NCBI GenBank assembly: GCA_026874595.1
Contig: JAPPUL010000069.1
Location: 1,880,001-1,944,000 of the forward strand
Length of the DNA: 64,000 nucleotides
Source of the DNA: Sipunculus nudus
Taxonomy: Eukaryota > Annelida > Sipuncula > Golfingiida > Sipunculidae
Direction: 5' to 3'
The notes below the pieces were generated by a model. That model saw only the letters and a list, made by a program, of their open reading frames with translations, was not told where the DNA came from and searched no databases. Numbering within the stretch: the stretch's first letter is position 1; every line of letters starts with the position of its first letter. The translations under genes were made by a program, and so were the position numbers. Shown here in pieces: positions 45,931-55,986 of the stretch.

Positions 45931-46131
45931 TAAAATGTTTTCTTTATCATCAAGCTAATGATGGTCAAATGTATAGCAAAAAGCTAAAATGGCTGTCTAT
46001 GAATGTCGTTTATTGAGTGGTTTTTACTTGAACTTTTGCACTTTTTCTTTTATGTTCTGTAGTAGCAACAGGTTTAAGAGGAATCTATTCGAAGTTTAAG
46101 GGCATCCCACAAAGTACGAAAAGAGGTTATA

Positions 46132-48519
46132 ATGAATCATTCCGCACACAATAAGCTAATTGCATTCATATGGTCTATTGCTGATGAGTGCTTGCGTGAT
46201 GTTTATGTTCGCGGAAAGTATAGAGATGTCATTCTTCCCATGGTGGTTCTAAGAAGACTAGACACGCTTCTTGAGGATAGCAAAGAGAATGTTTTAAAAG
46301 AAGTTGAATTTCAAAAAAACGATATGGAAGTTACAGAATTTGATCCAAAAGGTCTTATTCAAGCTTCCGGATACGTTTTTTATAATACCAGCAAATGGAC
46401 ACTTAAAACCCTCTACAATATAGCGACAAACAATCAGCAGATTTTACAACAAAACTTTGTAGACTATCTAAATGGATTTAGTGAGAATGTGAAAGAGATA
46501 ATTAATAAATTTGAACTGCAGGCGAAAATAAGACATATGGCTTCAAAGGATGTTCTTTTGGATGTTCTTGAAAAATTCGTCTCACCTTATATCAATTTAA
46601 CGCCTCATGAGAAGTTTGATCCGAACGGATATAAGCTTCCTCCACTTTCTAATCTAGGGATGGGATATGTTTTCGAAGAGCTGATCCGTAAGTTCAATGA
46701 AGAGAATAACGAGGAAGCCGGAGAACACTTTACGCCACGTGAAGTGATCCAATTGATGACACACCTTATCTTTGACCCGATTAAAGATAACCTGCCTCAA
46801 GTCATGACAATTTATGACCCTGCATGTGGTTCTGGCGGTATGCTAACGGAAGCACAAAACTTCATAAAAGATGAGCAAGGACATATTAAAGCACTTGGGG
46901 ATGTTTACCTATACGGTAAAGAAATCAACGATGAGACTTATGCTCTTTGTAAGTCAGATATGATGATTAAGGGGAATGACCCTTCGAATATTAAAAGCGG
47001 TTCAACCTTATCAACAGATGAGTTTGCAGGCACAAAATTTGATTTCATGCTCTCTAATCCTCCTTACGGGAAAAGCTGGTCTTCTAACCTCAAATACATA
47101 AAGGAGGGCAAAGAAGTTATAGACCCACGCTTTTTAATCCAACTCAAGGGATATTGGGACAATGAAGAAACAGTAGATGCAACCCCGCGTTCAAGTGATG
47201 GACAGCTTCTATTTCTTATGGAAATGATTAGCAAAATGAAACCTGTAAATGAAAATAGCCGAGGCTCTCGAATTGCATCCGTTCACAATGGTTCAAGTCT
47301 GTTTACAGGTGATGCAGGCGGGGGAGAAAGTAATGTACGCCGATACATTATCGAAAACGATATGCTAGAAGCAATTATCCAACTTCCTAACAATCTCTTT
47401 TATAACACAGGGATAACCACCTATATCTGGCTATTATCGAATAGGAAACCTGAACAGCGCAAGGGAAAGATTCAACTGATTGATGGAAGCTTGTTGTTTA
47501 GCAAGCTACGTAAAAATCTTGGTGAGAAAAACTGTGAACTTGCCCCTGAGCATGTTGCCGAGATAACAAAAACGTATCTTAAATTTACGGAAAAAGAACG
47601 TGGAGCTGAAGAAGAAGGCATTGCAGCACAGATTTTTGATAATGAGGACTTTGGCTACTACAAGATTAACATAGAGCGTCCGGATCGTCGAAAGGCTTAT
47701 TTTAGTAAAGAACGTATAGAAACCTTACGTTTTGATAAAGCAGTTAAGAAGCCAATGGAATGGGCTTATGCTGAATGGGAAGAAGATATTTACAAAGCCG
47801 ATGTTTTAAAGTCCCATGAGAAAGAAATCCTGAAATGGTGTGAAGAAAACAATGTTTCTTTGAGTTCAAAGAACCGCACCAAGCTGTTAAAATCAAAGAC
47901 ATGGCAAAAGCAAGCAAAACTAGTTGATGTTGCCACTCAGTTAATGATGAAATTGGGTAGACAAGAATTTTCAGACTTTAACAAATTCAAAACACTTGTT
48001 GATAAAGAGCTTAAAGCAAAAGGCATTAAGCTAATTGCCAGTGAGAAGAATGCTATTCTAAACGCCGTGAGCTGGTATGACAAGACAGCAGAAAAAGTCA
48101 TCAAAAGCAAATCGAAAATCACTCCAAACAAGTTATCACTACTGCTTAAAAAGTTCGGATGCAAAGAGGAAAGCCTAGCTGATTACGGTTACTATATCAC
48201 AGACAAGAAAGACGAGTTTATTACTTATGAGCCCTCCTTGGATTTAAGAGATAGCGAGAGTGTCCCTCTGAAAGACGATATTTACGAATACTTTTTAAGA
48301 GAAGTAAAACCGCATGTAAAGGAAGCCTGGATTGATATGGACAGTGTCAAAATCGGCTATGTGATTAACTTTAATAAATACTTCTATCGCCCTAAACCGC
48401 TACGCAATATAGAAGAAGTTGGAGCAGAAATCATCCAGCTGGAGCAAGAAAGTGAAGGCTTGATTGCACAAATCCTCGGCGTTGGCAGAGATGATGTATC
48501 GGGGGATAGAGAGGATTAA
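46132..48519 (+). CDS. Second type I methylase subunit HsdM (long form)
   Basis: The 795-aa protein has the N-terminal helical domain (RDVILPMVVLRRLDTLLE), AGEHFTPREVI, motif I DPACGSGG (about residue 229) and motif IV NPPYG (about 309), then a long C-terminal part ending KIGYVINFNKYFYRPKPLR. This form normally pairs with an S subunit and a long R subunit. Here neither follows; instead a HEPN gene begins 4 bases after the stop. The frame is intact and codon use is uniform. It may still methylate if an S subunit is encoded elsewhere. Confidence 0.92.
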   Translation: MNHSAHNKLIAFIWSIADECLRDVYVRGKYRDVILPMVVLRRLDTLLEDSKENVLKEVEFQKNDMEVTEFDPKGLIQASGYVFYNTSKWTLKTLYNIATNNQQILQQNFVDYLNGFSENVKEIINKFELQAKIRHMASKDVLLDVLEKFVSPYINLTPHEKFDPNGYKLPPLSNLGMGYVFEELIRKFNEENNEEAGEHFTPREVIQLMTHLIFDPIKDNLPQVMTIYDPACGSGGMLTEAQNFIKDEQGHIKALGDVYLYGKEINDETYALCKSDMMIKGNDPSNIKSGSTLSTDEFAGTKFDFMLSNPPYGKSWSSNLKYIKEGKEVIDPRFLIQLKGYWDNEETVDATPRSSDGQLLFLMEMISKMKPVNENSRGSRIASVHNGSSLFTGDAGGGESNVRRYIIENDMLEAIIQLPNNLFYNTGITTYIWLLSNRKPEQRKGKIQLIDGSLLFSKLRKNLGEKNCELAPEHVAEITKTYLKFTEKERGAEEEGIAAQIFDNEDFGYYKINIERPDRRKAYFSKERIETLRFDKAVKKPMEWAYAEWEEDIYKADVLKSHEKEILKWCEENNVSLSSKNRTKLLKSKTWQKQAKLVDVATQLMMKLGRQEFSDFNKFKTLVDKELKAKGIKLIASEKNAILNAVSWYDKTAEKVIKSKSKITPNKLSLLLKKFGCKEESLADYGYYITDKKDEFITYEPSLDLRDSESVPLKDDIYEYFLREVKPHVKEAWIDMDSVKIGYVINFNKYFYRPKPLRNIEEVGAEIIQLEQESEGLIAQILGVGRDDVSGDRED

Positions 48520-48523
48520 TACG

Positions 48524-49828
48524 ATGCTGAAAAAAAAGGATATAAAGAATATAAAGAAGCAAGCTTTAAAAAGTTTTAAAGAAGCTCTAGATTGTAGAAT
48601 AGAGGATATATCTAACTGGGATATGTCTTATGAACACTCATATAATGTTACACGAAAGTTAAATACATCAACCGACGCTCTTTTTGATACTGTTTGCCAG
48701 CAATTAAGAAAAACTAAGGTTTTAATGAAAGATATTGACCATATTTTCTGGGATTGTACGATTTTTTTAGTTAAAAGAGATTTAGTTAAAAGCAATTTGA
48801 ATGATACTGTTGAAGAGTTTATAAAACAAGTAAACGATATTAAAAATGAAGAGTTCGTTCTTTATATAGAAAATCGCATAGTTTATTTAGAAGGCATTGA
48901 GAGTATATCGTTTGGGGATATAACTATAAGAAAACAATGCGATGCACAAAAAGAAATTCGTTCTCTAAGAAAGCCTGATAAAAATTACGTATTAGAAAAG
49001 ACTGCATTTTTAAAAAGTGATGTTCCATTTTGTTTTCAGGTTAAAGTTAATTGTTTTAAATCTAGAGTAGAAGATGAAGCTTTGCGACTTGTAAACGGCT
49101 TTGTTTCTTTATACCGAATATACTGTAAATATTTTCTAAAAACAAATACCGCCTCTTGTATCGTCAGGTACAATAATTACGAACCTAACCCTTTTTATCC
49201 TTCTAAAACAGGTAAAGGAGGCGTTAAGGTGCAAAGAAGTAAAGTAATAGTACCTGTGTCTAGCCAGCATTCTGTTTCTTACATAATATCTGAGAAGATT
49301 AGAAAAGACTTAGAGTCAAAGGGCTTTTTTGATATTTCAAATATTCTATTAAATCACAATACTCTATATGAAGAAAAGTTGAGTAGCAAGGTATTAATTG
49401 CTCTTGACTGGATGACACAAGCCAGACAGTCTAATGACGCTTCTATAAAAATTCTTTTTAATTTCACGGCTATAGAATGTATTTTATCAAATGAAGAGAA
49501 AAAAGCTGGTGCTAATACAATAACAGAATATGCCTCTGTATTATTAAAAGATATAGATTTATTACAATATGGAGAGAAAATAAATATAAAAAAACATATA
49601 CAGAAGCTGTATTGTATTAGAAATAAAGTTGTTCACAAAGGGGAGAAAGAGATCACTTTTGAAGAGGTAATAGATGTAGCAAATCTTAGTGAATTATTGA
49701 TAGCTAAGATTATAGAAAAATACAAAACATTTCTTAAAGATACTCCAACTAAATTTTATGCTCAATTAGATAAGGAGATATCGAATTCACAGATAGGGAA
49801 TACAAATAATAATGGCGGTGTACTATAA
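48524..49828 (+). CDS. HEPN (Apea-like) protein coupled to HsdM
   Basis: The 434-aa protein has an N-terminal part of unknown fold and a C-terminal HEPN-type helical domain. Seen there are ALDWMTQARQSNDASIKILFN-like text (about 293-312), AIECILS and the catalytic-type R-x4-H motif RNKVVH at about 365-370. HEPN proteins with this motif are commonly RNases in antiphage and toxin systems. ATG 48524 was preferred to TTG 48464 because GAGAGGA precedes it. It starts right after the HsdM stop, so both are made from one mRNA. Confidence 0.8.
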   Translation: MLKKKDIKNIKKQALKSFKEALDCRIEDISNWDMSYEHSYNVTRKLNTSTDALFDTVCQQLRKTKVLMKDIDHIFWDCTIFLVKRDLVKSNLNDTVEEFIKQVNDIKNEEFVLYIENRIVYLEGIESISFGDITIRKQCDAQKEIRSLRKPDKNYVLEKTAFLKSDVPFCFQVKVNCFKSRVEDEALRLVNGFVSLYRIYCKYFLKTNTASCIVRYNNYEPNPFYPSKTGKGGVKVQRSKVIVPVSSQHSVSYIISEKIRKDLESKGFFDISNILLNHNTLYEEKLSSKVLIALDWMTQARQSNDASIKILFNFTAIECILSNEEKKAGANTITEYASVLLKDIDLLQYGEKINIKKHIQKLYCIRNKVVHKGEKEITFEEVIDVANLSELLIAKIIEKYKTFLKDTPTKFYAQLDKEISNSQIGNTNNNGGVL

Positions 49829-49914
49829 CACATCCGAAATTTAGCCTTAATTTTCTCTGATACTAGCTAAAAAACAAGGGATTTTTCTAAAAATACAGGG
49901 CTCAGAATCTGGAA

Positions 49915-50290
49915 AGACACAATATAAATCCTGCTACCAATGAACAAATAGGTATATTGCATGAGGCAGGAAAAACAGAAGTAGATAAGGCAGTATCAGC
50001 AGCGCGTAATGCTTTAACAGTCCTTGGGAGCGTTTGCCACTAGTAGAACGCATGGCTCTTTTACACAAAGTTGCAGATGGTATTAATGCTCGCTTTGATG
50101 ATTTTAAAAAAGCAGAATGTCTTGACACTGGTAAACCTAAATTACTTGCATCACATATTGCTATTCCTCGCGGTGCTGCTAACTTTAAAGTATTTGCTGA
50201 TGGTTACAAAAGTGTCCTACAGGAAGTGTTATGTTAGATACGCCAGATGGAACAGGTGCATTAAACTACTCACAACGCTAACTTCACTGC
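49915..50290 (+). pseudogene. Aldehyde dehydrogenase N-terminal remnant
   Basis: Three pieces in different frames line up with the start of an aldehyde dehydrogenase of the 2-aminomuconate/hydroxymuconate semialdehyde type: NPATNEQIGILHEAGKTEVDKAV (49930-50015), ERMALLHKVADGINARFDD...LDTGKP (50046-50140) and DTPDGTGALNYSQ (50232-50270). The catalytic Cys region is missing. At least two frameshifts and a truncation mark it as dead. Confidence 0.75.
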
Positions 50291-50712
50291 CCGTGTTACC
50301 GGCCGTTTTAGATGGTCTATTCATTTACACCAATACTTAAATATCTAATTCAAGTAATCACAAAGCCTAGTTTTAGTCATTGGCTAAAAAGCACTTTGAG
50401 AGACTTAGGTCTATTTTTGAAAAGACTACCTAGTAAAGATATCTCAAAAATAACTCAAGTGTTAGAATCTCCAACATCTGTGGGGCTTGCTCCTAATAAA
50501 ATTCAATGTAAGTTATTGATTTAAAAGGAATAAATAATGATGACGGAGCAATGTAAGCGATATAGGATATAGTCTAAAACAATCTTAACAGGCTAATTTA
50601 TAAAAATTAGTATCAAATTCAAAATAATAATTCAACTACCTTAAATATTGTATTAAAAATATTGTATTAAAAATTTACCATGTTAACATCAATATAATAT
50701 GAATACAATAAA
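50291..50712. other. Non-coding stretch after the ALDH remnant
   Basis: About 420 bases. A 70-codon frame at 50312 has no ribosome site and no recognisable motif; it is probably decayed sequence. Short ATTGTATTAAAAAT repeats occur near 50645-50672. Nothing else is supported. Confidence 0.4.
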
Positions 50713-53700
50713 TTAAATTTCATGGTTTTGCCCATATCCACCACCACCTGGAGTATGTATAATAAAGCTATCTCCTGGCATAAGTATATTTTTATCATTC
50801 CCTTTAAGTTTAATTATAGAGCCATCTTTTTTTTGAATAAAATCTATTCCCACGGCTCCTGCTTCTCCACCACAAAGGCCATATGGCGCTATTTTACGAC
50901 TCGATGAAAGAATTGTAACAGTCATCTTTTCAAGAAAATGTATCTTGCGAATAAGCCCATCACCCCCATTCCATTTACCTTTACCACCAGAGCCTTTTCT
51001 TATTGATATTTCTTCAACCCTAACGGGATATCTTAATTCTAAAATTTCTGGGTCAAGCATTTTAGTATTTGTCATATGACTATGTACAGTAGTACCATTA
51101 AATCCATTCCCTGCTCCAGTACCACCACATATAGTTTCATAATTCTGGAAATTTTCATTTCCATAGGCAAAATTGTTCATTGTCCCCTGTGAACATGCAA
51201 CAATTCCCAGGGCTCTAAATAAAGCATTTGTTATAGCTTGACTAATTTCAGTATTTCCTGCAATAACTGCTGCTGGATAACTTGGATTAATTATTGTACC
51301 CTTTGGAGCTATGATTTTAATAGGTTTTAGAAAACCTTCATTAAGAGGAATATCAGATTTTATCAATGTTCTGAAAACATACATAGTAGCTGCTTTACAA
51401 ATTGATAAAGGAGCATTGTAGTTAAACTTGTTTTGTTTTGATGTCCCACTAAAATCTAAAGTGGCATTTTTTGTTTTTGTATCAACTGTAATATTTAATA
51501 CTATGCTATCTCCGTTATCTAAGTCGTATTTATGGTCGCATTTAAAAGAACAATTATCTAAATGTGCAATAGCTTCTCGAACACTTTTTTCTGCATTATC
51601 TTGAATATATTGCATGTACTTATTAATTACTTCATAGGAATATTTTCCCTCTGCTTTTTGCATTCTTCTTATTCCGGTCTCATTAGCTGCAATTTGGGCT
51701 AATAGATCCGCTACATTTTGATTAACATTCCTGCATGGATATTCCCCAGAAGATAAGAGTATACGCAATTCTTTTTCTCTAAATTGTCCTTTATCTACAA
51801 GAAGAAAATTGTCTATCACTACCCCCTCTTCATAGATTTTTTGGCTATCAGGAGGACATGAACCTGGAGTTATACCTCCAATATCTGCATGATGGCCTCT
51901 AGATGCTAAAATATAAATAATCTTATTACCTTCATCGTTGAAAACTGGTGTTATTACTGTAATATCAGGTAAATGAGTCCCTCCATTAAAAGGATTGTTA
52001 GTCATTAAAACATCACCAGGGCGCATTTTATTTTTATTAATTTCAAGCATGTTTTTTATACTATCGCTCATAGAACCCAAATGTACTGGGACATGGGGAG
52101 CATTTGCTACTAAATTTCCTTTTGCATCAAATAATGCACATGAAAAATCAAGACGTTCTTTCATATTTACAGAACTTGCAGTTTTTGATAATGTATCACC
52201 CATTTCCTCAGCAATTGTCATAAATAAATTATTGAAAATTTCAAGCATAATAGGGTCTTCCTCTTTAGAAAAAGACAAATCATCATTTGCACAACCAACT
52301 TTAGTTAATAGGATTGCCGATGTTGATATTATCTTTGCTTGCCAGCTTGGCTCTATAATATTGGTGCCAGTTTTTTCCACTATTATGGCAGGACCTATAA
52401 TTGTTTCACCAATAACCATATCATTTCTATTCACTAATTTAACTTCATGCCAAAAACCCATAGTGAACATTTTTACATATTCATAGCTTTTAATTTTAAT
52501 GTTATCTGTACGAGCAGTTGTTGGAGCAGAGCTATTATTAAATGCTATTTCGTCATTAAATGCTATTGCTTCTGTTGTTAGCATATCAATAATTAAATTA
52601 TCATATTTGGGTATAAAACCGAATCTCTTTTTATGTTTTTCATTAAACTTTTGTATCATATTTTCAACATTATCATCAAATTTGATAATTAAACTTTTAT
52701 CTGATCCAACTGTCCGAATATGAGCTTTATTAATTATATTAATTTGGTTTTTATTACTTCCTTGTTCTAATAACTCATCTACAGCTTCTGTATTGATTTT
52801 CTTTAATACCTTCAAAGCTTCTTTATGCTTATTAATTGGTTTTGAAAATTGATGCTGTTTAGTTGCATTTAAATTAGCTAATCCGATGCCAAGAGCAGAC
52901 AATACACCTGCATATTGATGTATAAAAACTTTCTTAATGCCAAGTACATCAGCAACCTGACAAACATGCTGCCCTCCTGCTCCACCATAACAGTTAATAA
53001 CATAATTTTCAACATTATAACCTCTTTGGATAGTAATTTTTTTTATTGAATTAGCCATGTTTTCTACAGCTATTTTTAAAAATCCTTCTGCTATTTGCTC
53101 TAATCTATTTTTTTTATTTTTGAATGAGGGAATTTGTTTTGCAAGTACATTAAATTTTTTTCTAGTAATAGATAAATCTAATGGTTGATTTGCATCAGGG
53201 CCAAAGATTTTAGGAAATTTATGAGTTTGTATCTTGCCAAGCAATAAGTTACAATCGGTTATAGTCAGTTCACCTCCCTTACCATAGCAAGCAGGTCCCG
53301 GAATTGAACCGGCACTTTCTGGTCCAACTTGCATTCTATCGTTTTTATATTTTAATAACGAACCACCCCCTGCAGCAATTGTATGCACATTCATCATCGG
53401 AATGCTTAACTCAGTATCAAAAATTTTATAGTTATATATTCTTTCATATTCTCCTGCATAATGACACACATCTGTTGAAGTGCCTCCCATATCAAATCCG
53501 ATTATTTTGTCAAATCCATAGTTTTGGGCAGTTTTTACCATACCAACAACACCACCTGCTGGCCCGGAAAGAATAGCATCTTTACCCTGAAAAAAATTTG
53601 CCTCACATAAACCACCATCTGATTTCATAAACAATAAATTTTTATAACCTTTATTTTTAGTTCCAAGAGCACTATCAATTTGATTTACATATGCTCTTAA

Positions 53701-54366
53701 AACTGGGGAAAGATAAGCATCCAAGACTGTCGTATAGCCTCTAGAAATAATTCGTTGCACCGGACTTACTTCATGACTTAAAGAAATATGGGAAAAACCA
53801 ATTTCTCTAGCTAATATCCCGATTATTTTTTCATGCTCATTATAATTAAAGGCATGCATTAGACAAACTGCAAGAGTTCTATATCCTTTTTTAAAATATT
53901 TTTTCAAAGTTGTTTTAATGTGATTTTTATCTAGAGCGACTAATACTTCGCCTGTTGAAGAGACTCTTTCATCAACTTCTAATACTTCCTTATACAAAGG
54001 AGTAGGCAAATTAATATTCAAATCAAATAACTTCGGCCTTACTTGATATCCAATACTTTGAATATCTTTGAATCCTTTTGTAGTAATAAATAATACATCC
54101 TCCCCTTTCTTTTCTAATAAAGCATTAGTTGCAACCGTTGTTCCTACCCTTATATTATTTATTAGATATTCTGGAATATTGTCATTTATATTTATTTTTA
54201 ATATCTCTTTAATTCCTTGTACAGCAGAATCCTTGTATTTCTGAGGGTTTACAGATAGTATTTTTGTAGAGTATACATTCCCTTGAGGCTCACAAGCAAT
54301 TACATCTGTAAATGTTCCTCCTATATCTACCCAAAAGTCCCATAGCTTATTTTTTTTTGATGACAT
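50713..54366 (-). CDS. Fused hydantoinase A/B, 5-oxoprolinase type
   Basis: The 1217-aa protein joins HyuA (about residues 1-690) and HyuB (about 700-1217), as in ATP-dependent 5-oxoprolinases that open 5-oxoproline to glutamate. HyuA starts WDFWVDIGGTFTDVIA, a phosphate-binding motif of the ASKHA fold, with GFDMGGTSTDVCHY (about 292). HyuB shows MTNNPFNGGTHLPDITV and ASRGHHADIGG. It ends with HTPGGGGYGQNHE, typical of the family. The neighbouring transporters for acids and glutamate support a role in amino-acid or lactam use, though the substrate could also be a hydantoin. Confidence 0.92.
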   Translation of the reverse strand: MSSKKNKLWDFWVDIGGTFTDVIACEPQGNVYSTKILSVNPQKYKDSAVQGIKEILKININDNIPEYLINNIRVGTTVATNALLEKKGEDVLFITTKGFKDIQSIGYQVRPKLFDLNINLPTPLYKEVLEVDERVSSTGEVLVALDKNHIKTTLKKYFKKGYRTLAVCLMHAFNYNEHEKIIGILAREIGFSHISLSHEVSPVQRIISRGYTTVLDAYLSPVLRAYVNQIDSALGTKNKGYKNLLFMKSDGGLCEANFFQGKDAILSGPAGGVVGMVKTAQNYGFDKIIGFDMGGTSTDVCHYAGEYERIYNYKIFDTELSIPMMNVHTIAAGGGSLLKYKNDRMQVGPESAGSIPGPACYGKGGELTITDCNLLLGKIQTHKFPKIFGPDANQPLDLSITRKKFNVLAKQIPSFKNKKNRLEQIAEGFLKIAVENMANSIKKITIQRGYNVENYVINCYGGAGGQHVCQVADVLGIKKVFIHQYAGVLSALGIGLANLNATKQHQFSKPINKHKEALKVLKKINTEAVDELLEQGSNKNQINIINKAHIRTVGSDKSLIIKFDDNVENMIQKFNEKHKKRFGFIPKYDNLIIDMLTTEAIAFNDEIAFNNSSAPTTARTDNIKIKSYEYVKMFTMGFWHEVKLVNRNDMVIGETIIGPAIIVEKTGTNIIEPSWQAKIISTSAILLTKVGCANDDLSFSKEEDPIMLEIFNNLFMTIAEEMGDTLSKTASSVNMKERLDFSCALFDAKGNLVANAPHVPVHLGSMSDSIKNMLEINKNKMRPGDVLMTNNPFNGGTHLPDITVITPVFNDEGNKIIYILASRGHHADIGGITPGSCPPDSQKIYEEGVVIDNFLLVDKGQFREKELRILLSSGEYPCRNVNQNVADLLAQIAANETGIRRMQKAEGKYSYEVINKYMQYIQDNAEKSVREAIAHLDNCSFKCDHKYDLDNGDSIVLNITVDTKTKNATLDFSGTSKQNKFNYNAPLSICKAATMYVFRTLIKSDIPLNEGFLKPIKIIAPKGTIINPSYPAAVIAGNTEISQAITNALFRALGIVACSQGTMNNFAYGNENFQNYETICGGTGAGNGFNGTTVHSHMTNTKMLDPEILELRYPVRVEEISIRKGSGGKGKWNGGDGLIRKIHFLEKMTVTILSSSRKIAPYGLCGGEAGAVGIDFIQKKDGSIIKLKGNDKNILMPGDSFIIHTPGGGGYGQNHEI

Positions 54367-54695
54367 TATTAAATTATACTCCCTTACCTAAATCAAATAT
54401 AAAAACGCTAATCGAGCATAAGTATACTAAAAATTCTAAATAACTTATTTGTTTCTAATTATGTATTCACTTTGCTTATAAAATATATATAATTTATAAA
54501 TAAAATAAATGCATATATGATATTTTTTCTAACTAATATAATTAGAGTGATAATATTTTAAAATGAAGTAACCTTAGTTAGGGAGGTTTTAAATTGTATA
54601 GAAAATACTAAAATTTTAACTACAAATAATTCATTATTTAAGATAGATAATATAAAAATAAGCACGATTTACAAAGCATTTATGAATTAAATCAA
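54367..54695. other. Intergenic region between hydantoinase and regulator
   Basis: About 330 very AT-rich bases. GGGAG-like sequence at about 54379-54383 on the minus strand precedes the hydantoinase ATG at a somewhat long distance. Nothing else is supported. Confidence 0.4.
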
Positions 54696-55247
54696 TTATA
54701 GCGAAGATGCAGATCTAGATGCCTGATCATAAATTCCTGACATAGTTCTTAGAATATCAGCAACATCTCTAATATATTCATAATTCAAATCTAACGAATC
54801 AATCGTTCTTAAAAGACAATTTTCTCTAATATTGGCATACTTTTTACAAATATTTTGACCTTTTTCCGTCGAACTATAAAAAATTTCTTTACCTTCTTTT
54901 TTGCTTGTAATAAGCTTGTTTGCAAGTAATTTTTTTATAGCATAATTGACTATATGAATATCTTCAATGTTTAAAGTGAAAGCAATATCTGATATTTTCT
55001 TTGGCTTTTTTCTATGATTAACGTTATGTAAAATGAGTATAGTAATAGGACTAAAAGAATTTAATTCAGGTTCAGCTGCACGTAAAGCATATGATACCCA
55101 CCTCGAAAAAGCATTATAAGCAACTATTATTGAGTATTCTAATTCACTTGTTTCCCAATCATCTGTTCCTGCTAAATGAGAGGAAGAAACTATTGGAATC
55201 TTATCAATATCTTTTTTATTATGTTTTGTAGGGTAATTTTTCTTCAT
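54696..55247 (-). CDS. MarR-like winged-helix regulator
   Basis: The 183-aa protein has a central winged-helix region: FSPITILILHNV, then KPKKISDIAFTLNIEDIHIVNYAIKKLL, and the wing ITSKKEGKEIFYSSTEKGQ. A C-terminal helix ends in a Ser/Ala-rich tail. The layout fits MarR-family proteins that predict HTH plus wing. It lies between the hydantoinase gene and the TRAP operon, transcribed toward the former, so it probably controls one or both. The 740-base intergenic region next to it contains two strong palindromes. Confidence 0.78.
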   Translation of the reverse strand: MKKNYPTKHNKKDIDKIPIVSSSHLAGTDDWETSELEYSIIVAYNAFSRWVSYALRAAEPELNSFSPITILILHNVNHRKKPKKISDIAFTLNIEDIHIVNYAIKKLLANKLITSKKEGKEIFYSSTEKGQNICKKYANIRENCLLRTIDSLDLNYEYIRDVADILRTMSGIYDQASRSASSL

Positions 55248-55507
55248 TAAAAATTGATGTAAATAAACTCATTATAACATTTAAAAAAATATTCAGACAA
55301 TTTTGAATAATAACTTAATAATATACCAAAGCCTATATTATTAAAGCTCTAGTCTAGAATTATAATAAAATAATGCTATGAAAAGTAATAATAACAAGAG
55401 ATTATTTTATACTAACGTTAGCTACTATGTTTGAGAGAATGAGTTGAGAGAATGAGTAGATTAAAAATAAAAGTTCAATATAAGCTAAATAAACTAATAG
55501 AACATTT

Positions 55508-55527
55508 TGTAGCAGTATACTGCTACA
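55508..55527. promoter_or_regulatory. Perfect 20-bp palindrome
   Basis: TGTAGCAGTATACTGCTACA reads the same on both strands. It lies about 260 bases upstream of the MarR-like start and 480 before dctP. Such a site suits a dimeric regulator, which the MarR-like protein would be. Confidence 0.55.
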
Positions 55528-55737
55528 TTTTCAAATAGCACTTTAGTAATTAAAAAAAGCTTTTACCAGCTAAAACAGGACTAAGCTGATACTGAAAAGA
55601 TTTATATTGAGCTATTTGAATAGCTGTCAAATCTAAAGAAAAATACCTGATTATTTCCCCTTCTCCCCCCTTCTCCAAATTTTGCTTCACTAATTCTTGA
55701 ACGCTTATAATACTTATTTTTCCCAAGCCATATTAAG

Positions 55738-55769
55738 TAGTTAAACATAGATTGTTCTATGTTTAACTA
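55738..55769. promoter_or_regulatory. Hairpin with a 14-bp perfect stem
   Basis: TAGTTAAACATAGA (55738-55751), loop TTGT, and TCTATGTTTAACTA (55756-55769). There is no T run after it on either strand, so an operator or leader hairpin is more likely than a terminator. Confidence 0.55.
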
Positions 55770-55986
55770 GGATAGAACCTTGAGCATATTATATTAATAA
55801 TATTATTATAATCTTAACAAGATTTTGCTAATTTTTTGCTAATTTATTAATAAATTGTAAAAAATAACTTTTTTTTAAACAAAAATTGTTATAATTGTCA
55901 TAATTAAAGAGTAGATTTAGTATATAGTTAATCTTTAATTATTTACTTACTTTTTTATTTTATTAATTCATTTGGAGGTTATGATC

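Larger units (their letters stand above)
55248..55986. other. Regulatory-looking intergenic region before the TRAP operon
   Basis: Some 740 bases with no supported gene. It contains a 20-bp perfect palindrome and a 14-bp-stem hairpin, reported separately. GGAGG at 55974-55978 is the dctP ribosome site. Confidence 0.5.

Noticed and set aside
45733-45933. 66-codon plus-strand frame
   Set aside because: It is antisense to the WYL regulator remnant, whose minus-strand text matches the family.
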